A stretch of DNA of 64,000 nt from assembly GCF_910592395.1 (NCBI RefSeq), contig NC_088312.1, forward strand, positions 2,418,001 to 2,482,000, given 5' to 3'. Below are positions 27,101-38,548 of the stretch, in pieces. The notes below the pieces were generated by a model. It saw nothing but the letters and a program-made list of their open reading frames with translations. It was not told the origin of the DNA and searched no databases. Each line of letters opens with the position of its first letter. The stretch's first letter is position 1. Source of the DNA: Lineus longissimus. Lineage: Eukaryota > Nemertea > Pilidiophora > Heteronemertea > Lineidae. The position numbers and the translations under genes are program-made.

Positions 27101-30100
27101 TTTCTACTCTTCTCAGCATTTCATTGACTCAGAAATGTTTTTATGCTTTTTGCAGCCTGAATGTCAAAATAATGTGGACCTACACAATCTGGACGGCCTT
27201 TAAACGGACACATGCTACAAACCTGATAAGACGGAGATTCCTAGAAATGTGCAAGTTGGACAAGTTAACAAGTGAAGAGTGGACACAAAGTGACAAATGT
27301 AGGATACTGGTGTTTGTTGGTGAACAAATGTGATGTTAACCAAATGGAAGCTCTTATTTGGCAAGATTTTCTCAATACTACCAAACACTCGATCAATTTT
27401 GGATCCACTGAATCATATAGTTTCCCAAAATATATCCCCGGACTTCAGTTTTAAGTACGATGTGCATGTAGTGTTCAGATTTGTGTGTATATGGGTGTTA
27501 CAGTGCAGAAAACACATCATACATGTAGAGGTTTGCTGCAGTTGACAATTAGTTTGGTACCTTCCCTTCCCAAAACATCAATAAGATATGTTAATCTTAA
27601 TGGACATGAACAAGGGTCTTTGCTTCCATGCAACAGCTTATCAAGAAGTGCTGAAGACAACAGTAGCGGGAAGAACTCAGAGACAATGCAATAGTAAAGT
27701 CAAGTGATTGGCGTTTTTGAAACAGTATCTCCAGATCATGGACTCACCTCTTTTGATGAATCCTCCAAATCGACGTCTGCCCAGAGTGTATCCCGGAAAT
27801 GTTGATCAAATTTGATGTATTTCTGGTAGAGTCCATAGAGCATACCGAGCAGTTCCAATTCCTACAAAAATAAAAGATTGTGAAATATGCCCTTGAGCAC
27901 TATCTCGCGACAGAAATACCCTACCCTCTGCTGTAACTCACTCCAACACACACTTAACTAAAAGCTAAACTATCCGCCTAGCTTCAAGCAGACTGAACCC
28001 AAGTCATGTTTCAAAACATTCATCATTCAGCAAATACAGCTTCCGAGATAAAAGATCAAGACTAGCTGATGATATCAGGATGAATTTGAAGCAGATCAAA
28101 CATATTTCATCTTATAGTTTGAATAGCCATACAAACCTCTCCCGTTCTGTCTAGCTCTGGGAACGGCTTGCAACCAATACCAAATAACTTGGAGACTGAA
28201 TCCAGGGTGCGTCTCTTGGAATCATACAGCTGGTATTTGGCCTGGAAAGCATTCAGCCTCATGACCGCATCTTGGGGCGTTATACCTGGGACTGCTGGAC
28301 CTTGGGCGTCAAAAGCATTTCGGAACTGGATCACTTCAACAACAAACGTCTGAAACAAATATAATATTGTTCAAGGATGAGATGACTGAATGGTGAGAGC
28401 ATTAAAAAGTTCCAGCACAAACGCTTCTGTTAACAGAAGCCAAAATATAACTATATTTACCTTGACTTGTTTGTCAAGCTCCTGTTCAAATGCAGAGCGC
28501 TTCTCCTTCATTAGATTCATCCTCACGTTATCTGCCAGTTCAAGCAGCTCCTGCCACCTTTCTCTCAAAGAATCAACCTCTTCAACTTCATTCCTCGGCA
28601 GACGCAGCTCAAACTCCCTAAAGGAAAAAAAGCATTGAATGAACCACATTCAGCAATGAAGGTAAAATAATCGGAGAAAAATTCATCATACCAAAAACCA
28701 AATACTGTTTCTACAATTTCTTTCAAAACAATTTGTGAATTTCAGCAGTTGACCAAACCAAGCCCAGGATTGCAAATGGTAATGCTGAGGTCTCTCTAGC
28801 TATATGATCCCTACCTTAGTTTCAAGTACATGTTCTCTGTCGGAAGGTATATTCCATCTATCTTGTTCTCCATGTCCCGGAGCTCCTCAAGAAGGTGTAA
28901 GGTGCTGTTGAGCTGGTCCAGGTTGGCCACATTCAGCTCCAAGCGATTCCTGACATTCATTCGATACAGGAGGGCAGCATCCAGTTTTCGCTGAAATAAG
29001 CATATAGAGATCTTAAAGAGTTTAAAAGCCAATGGGATAGACTTTTGATAGATGTTGGTGAAGTATCATTTAATATCAAATCCTTCATCTCAGCACAGCC
29101 TACCTTCGCCTCCTCATGAAGTACTGACGCATACTGTGTCTTCCATTCAATAGCAAACCCATGTAGGGCATTCTTCACAGGGTCAGTAATCAAGGCGACT
29201 GGACCGGTTGGCAGGACCGATGGAATAGCCATGACTTGTTTCTCCACCCGTAACAGCCGGTCCACTTCACGGTTCAAGATGAAGGGCCCCGGCTCTGCGC
29301 TGATGAATTCGTAGAAGTTCCCCTTGAGGTCGTCCTTCCAGAGGAAGTCGTACATCCCGAAGTGAATGAGGTGTTGTCTCATCACAGGCTGAAGATCTGA
29401 AGTAAAAAGGATTCCGCTTTGTTTAGATTTCAGTTGTCTACCATGTCCGATATTACAGTACTCGTTTTAACAAGGGCCGTGACATTATTGATACTGCAAC
29501 GTCATAAAATACAGGTGCCTTTCAGTGTGATATCACTGATGATCTGTGGTGAGGCAGACGCTTCCATTTGCTTCATTATAAACGAACAAAAAATATATCG
29601 TAATTTTGTGTGCTCACCTTCGACAACAGCGCTCAGCTGATGTAGCAAGTCACCGATGGTATCATCTTGGGTGAGATTCTGGTAGAAGTTCTCCCCAATG
29701 GCATCACCACCGAGCCACGTCACACCCTTTACGACGTTCATGATGGCTGTGGCGGTATTGTCCACAGCATGCTGTACTGTGTCTAAAGACGGGTCCATTG
29801 TGATGTTGGGGATGGCAAACTTTGCTGCTACTTCAAATCTGTAGAAAATAGATCAAAGGGTGATGCCACGTGAAAATATCAGATGCAGATGACGCTGTGT
29901 GAAAATGTATCATCTGATGACTGAGAATTACCGGTAACACAAAACAGAAAGTGAAACTCTTCATGCAAAATGAGTGAAAAACACTGCACACATTGTGATA
30001 AGATCCCAAAAGGCAAGTCTTTCAAATGAAATCCGCTTTAAATCATACCATAGTTGTGAAAACCTCATATCAGAAGAATGAAATGAACATGATAGAAAAT

Positions 30101-33100
30101 AGTTCACTCTTGACTGAAAAGAAAATGTCCTGGTCTGTGAAAATTCAACAATACAACTGATGCTTGAATGTGTGGCAATCTAAAGAACCTTTTACTTACA
30201 ATTTGACACTCGGGTCATTTACAGGATAACTAAAAAACAAAATCTCTTTGGTTAAAGTCCTAAAACAGTTTTCCCTCCAGAATTGTTTTCGATCAAGCAT
30301 TCGTCTTTTCACAGCAATAAGGCCCTTTGGTTGGGTTAGAGGGGTGAATTTGGTCATTGGGACCACCCAATCCAGTGGTCGTGGTCTGGGTGCTGGGGTG
30401 GTCATGTTACTGGGGCCTTGTAATGGTAATTAGAGAGGAAACCATTTGGGACCGGCGATTCCTGGTCGTCATAGCGGGGTTCCACTGTATTTTTGTTTCA
30501 TATCATTAACAAACTGTAAAACGTAGAGATTTTACAAATCAATGATATGGTTTTCTCACCTCAAATAAGTCACTTCATGGGTCCTCTCCGTCGTCCAAGA
30601 CATGTCTGACAAAACCGACAACACAGACAGTGGTCGACTGGTGTCCAGTTTGGCAGACAATATTCGCGCAGGGGTACGGGTGGGGGAAGGAGTGCCTCGG
30701 CTACTGTGCTCGGAAAATACGCCCACGGTCCTTACAATGTCGTCATCACAACCACAGGATTCTGCGATCGTGACGAGTGAGCGACAGGTGGCTGTCAGGA
30801 TAGCCCGGTACAGCTCACTGCAGTAGAAATCTGGAAAAGTATTGAACAGTGTGATGTTAACAAGGTACACACCAATCACCAAAATGGTTCAAAGATGATG
30901 CTGGAGTAGGTTGGGACGTGTGCCAAATGCCACTGCCAAACACATTCTAACTTTCCTTTTTCGTACTTAGTCAATGACAAATACAAAAAAAAAAAATTAC
31001 AGTACTCGTTTTAACAAGGGTTGTGACATTATTAATACCGCAATGTACGCTTACTCAGTAACTCAGCAATGAGGTGGTCCTCCTTGGAAGTGTATGATGA
31101 GAGTTGTGTACCAGCTCTGGTGGGGGCCTTGGAAAGCTCCTTGTTACTTCTTAAGAGCTCTTTGTTGGACTTCTCACCAGGTCCAATTGGTGTGGGGATT
31201 GCACTCTGAAAACACATCCACAAAATATTGAACCTCAATATTTTCACTTTGATTTAGATGATTTGAATAACCCTAACCTTCCATTTATTTCGTACTGCAG
31301 CCTACTTCCCCTACCCCACTGTAGGCGAATCATGTTAGTACCTTCACAACCTGTAGATGGCAGTACTGCAGTATTAGCACCGCCAACTTCAACCACTTGG
31401 TTGGTTTAATGACTTGTTTTTAGACAATTTGTAGGGCAACCCAAAATGTTTTCTGCATGGAAAGGGTTGCAATGACACACTACTCTAACACTCATTAAAC
31501 TGAAATGCACGTTTGGACAAACTGTGGACCTGATGTAAAGGAGATTGTGTGTGTTAAAATAACACGGCTAATGATGAGGAAGATAGTGTACCGGGTATTA
31601 GTCACCAACAGGGAAGGGAATTGGTTAGAAGAGATATTACAAACGCAGCTTTAGATCGTAAGATTCATAGCTGATGTCATTTGGCAGGATATTCTTAGAC
31701 ACCTTGGTGGCAATAAAGAGTTCTTGACTTTGATTACAAATTTACTTTGTGAAACACACAGAAAGAAACCAACAGTTATTAAAACACCGAATATCATCAT
31801 CACAGACGGGTGAAAGTGAACCAAACTCAATCGGATGTTAATTTATTTGAATGTGAGGAGATTTTTTGGTTGAAATGATTGGAAAAACATTGAGTGTATA
31901 CCAAGAGGCACTCGCCACTGCAAACACTCTGAAACACAGTAAGAGAATATCACTCATCACTCATAAGTATCAGTGCTTCAGACTGTCTTGTATCACCAGC
32001 TTAGATAGGGACAGATCAGGAAGAAAAGAATTTGGTATAACATCATGCTGTTAAACCTGCCACGTTATTCGATTCTGATTTCTACCAAGGTCGAGCTTTT
32101 AAACATATTGGTCAGTTTCGCTTCTATATGTGACTCGCTCTACCAAAACTAGGCGCTTGTCGCATCTGAACTCGACAGGTTGATACGGACTTGTTGTTCA
32201 TTTCCCTATTGTAGACCTTTTGTGAAATCTATTACAAACTGATTTGGTCACATTTCACAAAAGGTCTACAATAGGGAAATGAACAACAAGTCCGTATCAA
32301 CCTGTCAAGTTCAGATGCGACAAGCGCCTAGTTTTGGTAGAGCGGGTCACATATTCATAAAATTGTGAATTTACTCTGATTTATCCGACACTACTGAGAC
32401 GTTCTGAAGCACTGACGAATAATAATTTATATACATCTATTTCAGGGTGTATATCCTCCAGACGTAGATTGCTACGGGATTTCTCGAGCTGTATTTCACG
32501 TTCCATGATTTTGACTACATCACTAAGCTATGAATGAAGAAGATAGATAAACATTTATCAGTAGCAGGAAAATAGGGCTGGAACTATTAAAGGGCCTAAC
32601 ACCGAGGAGTAGCGAGGAGCTGCAAAGGAAGGTTGGTTAGAAGGAAAGGGAAGGATCAAGGAAGGACCATACACCAGAAAGAGTACAGGGATCTAATGCA
32701 ATGTATTTGCTGGTTTTTTTTGCTGTACTCAAACTTTTTTTCATGTATAGACCCCAATTTTCAAAAGATTAGAGTTTTGGATACCCCTCCCCCTCCCGCA
32801 ATGTTGTCTCTAAGAACTGGGCACCAGGGTTTTTCCCCTGGCTGACACTGACTTTAAAAGAGGGGTGATGTCCCAAAACCAATTGCATTGGACTGACACA
32901 TGAGGTCATGGTTGACAACACTAAATGCTAAACAGTGTAGTAGGTAGGAAGGGGATAAAAAAAGCATGCTAGCTTTATGTACATGTGCACTTGTCTTGGC
33001 TGCGCTGAGAGTGAGAGGTGTTAGGTCAATTCTTGGCACATGGACGACATCTACGGGGTCCTCATCTACGCCTTCCACAGAGTCCTCATCTGGGGTGTTA

Positions 33101-36100
33101 TTGTTATCGTCATCATCAAGGAGTTCCTCTTCCAAGCGCTGTTTTTCCTCCAAAGCTCGTTTCTTGTTCAACAACCTCTTGAACTGGCGGTGGGCTAATA
33201 GTATGGTGCGCAATGTTTGGTAGGTGTGTTTTGGCTGCAAGGCACCACAGTTTTGTAGATATGGAGATCATTGCATGCATAAGTAGCAAAAAGCATAAGG
33301 AGTAAGCAGACAATGCAAAAGGAAAAAAGGAATTAGGCACTTGCAATGTAAGCATATTACCTAAATGCTCAGCAAAATGATATTTAATCTGAAACGGCTG
33401 GGGAAAACAACCTGCAGCAAACCACAAACAGCTTATTGAACCAGCTGATCCCAGATGCCGCAGCATTAAGTGACTGGGAGTATCCTTTTTTCACTCCTGG
33501 GTCGAGGGAAGCAATGCAGGGTTAGGTGTCTTGCTGAAGGTCATGGAGATGAGATAGCTGGGATCTCTCCGAGAGTTGCATCACTATGCCACTGATATTC
33601 CCAGTCAGATCAAAGCAGTAATCTAAAACTTCTACTGTTTCGCTCAATTTAAAAGCAACTAAATAAGCACTACAGGCCTTTACTATTTCAAAATGATTAT
33701 AACGGAGCCCTACCTTTTTATTTGTAAGAATATTTGCTGCCTCCGCCATACCCTTCTCAATGGTCTGGATGTGATCATAGAGTTTGTTACTCTTACCATA
33801 GACAGAGCCTATCACCTGTTTCACGAACTCCTCTGGGGGCTGTAAATCGAGAGAGGATAGACACATACACTACATTAAACAACTTTGCCATTTCACATTG
33901 GAGAGTGTAGAAATCTCAACAGATGCTTTGCAACCAACCGGTTGGAGGTGAAAGTTTCGGTAAGCTTGAAACATTGTGAATAAGAACCTTATAAAGTCTG
34001 ACGTCACAACTGAATTGATGTTGATCAAAAAGACGAGCAAGTACTCCTCACCCATGATTTTGAGAATGCCAGCTCGTAGTCAAAGAAGATCATCTCAGAG
34101 ATCTGTTGGATGGTTCCTTCGACTTTGACCTTGATCACTTCGTTCACTCTCTCGACGAGGTACTTCAGCTTGGTGATGGCGGTGTGGACTTGGTGAAGGA
34201 ATGCATCTGGAAAGAAATAATCAGTCAAAGTTTCATCCACACTGTTTCCCCCTTTTTTGGCTTTTCAATTTAAGAGTTTTATACGATGCCAAACTTGCTA
34301 TTTGGCAACTACACTGTTGTATTAGGTAATTAAGACTTCAAAGCTTTTGAAATTTGATGGAAACAGGCCCATCCTTACCAATATTCATGCTGTTCCAAGC
34401 CAGGGTGCTCAACCCAGGCTGCAAGTTCATCTTGACTGCATCAATATGGTGAGCAAACAACTCAACAAAGCATTCAGGAATATCACTGCAGACGATGTCA
34501 AAATCTTTCAGGACAAGTTCCAGGTGGTCCTTGTAGTTCTTGAAGCGGCCTTCCTGACGCAGGACGACATGGGCGGATTCTGGAATTGAGATGCCAAGTC
34601 GTAGGAGCCATTTGGCTTCTTGGATCAACTCTAACACCCTAAAAAGAAAGAAATATGACATTGAATTGGACCAGTACCAGGAACTACAACCAAAAGCAGA
34701 ACCAACATTGGTCTCCGCATCAGTTGATTTGGGTAAACTGGCTCAGCAATCCCACGCTAGCTATCTAAGATAACTTAAGCCTAAATAATTAACACAAGAT
34801 GTAAACTAACCTTTCATCAGCATTAACCATGATCTTCCTTGTCTCAGGATGATGTATAAACAGTGTTGCCTTCAAGCCCGCCTTGGCATTCTCAATATGA
34901 ACCTTGAGCTGTGCGAACCACAAGCTTTCAAACGTCACCAAGGCAGTGGCAATCCGATTGTAGATCTTCACGATCCTGCTGTAATCCTTGACGTTTGTGA
35001 CAGCCCTGTTGTCTCGGAAGATGCGCATAGGGTCTTCAATTCGCTGGAGTAGTTGACGTGACCAGCTGATGGCTCCGGCAATTCTTGGGGCATTGCGAGG
35101 GATTGGTGGGGAATCCTGAAGGGAAAATTCCATAAACTTGACACATTTGACCTTACCAGTCCTTGACAAATAAGGGAACTCTCCTCACTGCAACTTTCAG
35201 TGGTCAAATGCCAGGGAAGTCAGGCCAAAAACAGAGTTGAATAATCACAAACTCTTACCTTAAATTCCTCATACAGTTGCTGCACTTGGATCAGGTCTGC
35301 CTCGTAAGCATTGAAAATGTCAACAAACTTTTCGGCAATGACATTCTTGATGCCCAGCCTGTACTGGATTGGACTGAATCTACAAATGGAAAAAAATGTT
35401 TTAGACACAGGTGCAGGGATGCTGTGGTTCTGGTCGATAAGTTGAGAAAAAAGATATTGTTAAGGATCTTGCTTGCCAACTTTAGAAAGAGATGACAGGG
35501 TAGACTTGGGTTGAAAGAAAACAAGAGCTGATAATACAATATTATTGTGCTACAATGCAGGTAGGATTGACGCCTAAACCTACTGCTATCAACTGCTCAA
35601 AAAGAAACAGTCGAAAGTGGGTGGGACTACCAAAAACTTCCATGACTTTTACGGGGTTTTTTCGGCTTTCCCTCATACCTGCAGATCAGATCAAGAGCTT
35701 GGAAAGAGGTCATCCGCCGTAAGAAAACAGCATGCAGGTAAGCACCAATGAACTTCTCAACATCTCGCACAGCACACAGGAATTCACGGAAACTAGCATC
35801 AAATCGGTCCTTATCCTGAAAAGTGCAATGTCAGAATGAATTCAAAGATAGTTTGCGAAGGACAAGCACTAGCGCTTAAACATACTTCTCTCTCATAACA
35901 TTTATTTTGGGTGGAGACGGGCCTCCTTAATAGCCCTGGTCGGCAAATGAATGTAAAAGTCCACTAAAGTCGGCAGAGTTCAGCCCTTGTGGCATGGCTA
36001 AAGATCGGGACCCTACGAACATACGACAAAATGGTCAATAACTTACTTTTGTTTCCACATCCATCAACACCCTGAAGGTGATCTGCTCCACGACAGTATC

Positions 36101-38516
36101 AATCATCCTCTGGACATGCTGTTTGACAATGCACACAACACTAGGTCCTTGGTCAGTGTCCTCTGCTACATAGTAGTGATCTGAAATCAGATAAGCATAT
36201 TGACAGTGCTGTTCTTGTGTCCATGAGTACTTAACCCGACTTGCTTCTTGCCACCCATGAGTAAATGGGTACCCCTGGCAGAGACGGCAAACTATGAATG
36301 TCAGACCTGAACACTGTGTAGCTACACCTCAGATATGTTATACTTCAAAAGGAGTAGAGCTTGAATATACAGCCAAAAAAGTAGCTGGGAGTATTATTTG
36401 TAAGGAGCTTTGAGCAACTGAAAACAGTTGGACTGAGCATTATACAAACTACTTACTGAGGATATCAACTTCTTCTTGTGTTAACCCATGCTGAATATTA
36501 AGCACATCGTGAACCTCATCAGCATATTCCGGAATCACATCCTCAGACTGTTCATCATCTGAACTCTCTTCCTGATCAGCATCAATGATTTCCTTTTCCG
36601 TCTTCTCTTCATCTTCTTTCTCTTCGACTTCCTCGTCTTCGGTGATGGGGACGAGGTTACCATGTTCGGAGATGCCGTGGATGAGTGGTTTGGGTGGGGA
36701 GCCGTGGTGAGAATGAGGCTGTGGTTGCAGGTCTAAAGAGAAGATTTTGAACTTTATATTAAGTTCTGAAAGCAAACCAGAGGACCTGGTTACTACTGTC
36801 TGTTGCTTTTCCTTCTCTGTCAACTGATAAATTAGATGACCAGGGATTGAATATTCAAAAAGCCTGCCACTGATTTCTGGGACTAACAACTTTCCGTGCC
36901 AAAAGAACTGTTTGTGGCACAGTCCATCTTAAATTGCATAGGCCCCAGCAGGAACATCAATTTGGCCTCAGCCAGATAGAAATATTTTACCTTTTGGCAT
37001 AGTATCAGAGTTGTATCTCTTGGCATTCACAGCCTGCTTCTTTGTCTCATGAGTTTCTTCAGCAACGATGTCCTCTCGTCGTGGACGTGGAACTCTGTCG
37101 ATGTTCGCTACAATTCTGTAACATAGAAAGCGTGGTCAGCTTCATTTCAATAAGAAGCCTCAGAAAAACAAGATGAGTCCATATTTCAATTGGTCTGATG
37201 CCAGCCCTTAGATCTAAGCACAGGCTTCTTTGGCCCCAACACAGATACTTTGAGTTTGAGCTTGTCTTATGAAAACCAACGTCAAACATTTTCACACTAT
37301 GTTACAAAGTAATAACACTTACTTCTTAAACTGCGTAAGAGTATTGATGATATCAACGACCTCTCGCACTCGGCAGCACAAAGAATCAAGATGGCCGAAC
37401 ATGATATCCTCGTCGGAAATTGATACCCCGTGGCCGTCATCACTGCTGCCCTTCTTTGATGGAGATACTGAATTTGTGCCTTTTCCAAAACTTCTGTTCT
37501 TGTTTGGACTGAAGATAAAACAGAAAGATCATCAGATGCTTTCATTGGAAGGACCAGCGGTGATTAAGTCGTAAAAGCACCGAGCTCAGACATAATCAGG
37601 TGGTGATGGGTTGTTGACTATCGGAAGGATCTCCAATGTTTCATTTCAGTGTCATGAGAATTATTCTGTCCTGGAAAAGATTTATAGATTGTCAATTCAT
37701 AGCACTGTAGTGTAGTAGATGATATTGTACCCCATGAAAGATCTCTTTCAATGGTAGGGGGATTGCGTTTCTTCAATCAGATCTTGATATCGCCCAAGTT
37801 CAAGAATCAAAATAGTGAGTTATTCGAACCTTTGTGCCACACTTGTCGACAGACTACTCATCGACCCATAGTGACTCAGATTTAGCGAGGCACCAAGAGC
37901 CTCCCTCATATTCCTCACAGATTCCTTATAAGTACTCTGAAGGCTTAGAATGGCTTTTAGACGATCGTAGATGCCCTTGTCGTTGTTGGCATAGATGTCT
38001 TTATTATCCTTTGATCGTTTGAAGCCCTGGAAAATGATAAGCAAGCATTCATGTATAAGGTTTTTTTTTTAGAACCACCAGAAAGAAGCCTTTAAAAACC
38101 TTTGTGGAGAAGGATGTGCATACACTTTCCAAGGTAGTTAAACTCCCAATTAAAGTAAAAAGAGATATACTATCATCCACCTTTCAGAGGAATTTCCCTT
38201 ATAGTTGTGGTTGGTGCTCTCTGCCCTATCATCAAAGCAACTCACCCAGCTGTTAACAGGAGGATTGGCGACCAAGAAGTATAACAGGAGTGACCCACTT
38301 GCGGCAAAAATACTCATAAACTACTCTACCTTATTCAGTCTGGCTTCTATTTGTGACTTTAAGATCTTGAACGAGCCATCCGGGCCATCCAACATGTTGC
38401 GATTGTTTATTTCTTCATCCATTGCTCGCCATAAATTCTCCGTCTCACCGGTACCATTGACACACAGTTGGCGAATGTACTCCTTGCACACAGACACCAT
38501 CTGATTCGTCACCTGG

Positions 38517-38548
<32 letters not shown>

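Larger units (their letters stand above)
19861..28990 (-). other. Dynein linker domain (DHC_N2), exons 23-32
   Basis: Exons: 28815-28990, 28461-28617, 28137-28349, 27748-27861, 26007-26138, 23232-23341, 22788-22884, 22037-22300, 20300-20592, 19861-20056. Diagnostic pieces are LPSKLKDWEAYNGMK (exon 27), RNRHWLQVM (exon 28), LWLEVQDLWHYLEAVF (exon 30) and SFPRFYFVSDPILLAML (exon 31). The last is the highly conserved FPRFYF(V/L)S block of the linker, the element that swings over the AAA ring. Exon 32 ends in a Ser/Thr/Gly-rich spacer. Confidence 0.9.
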
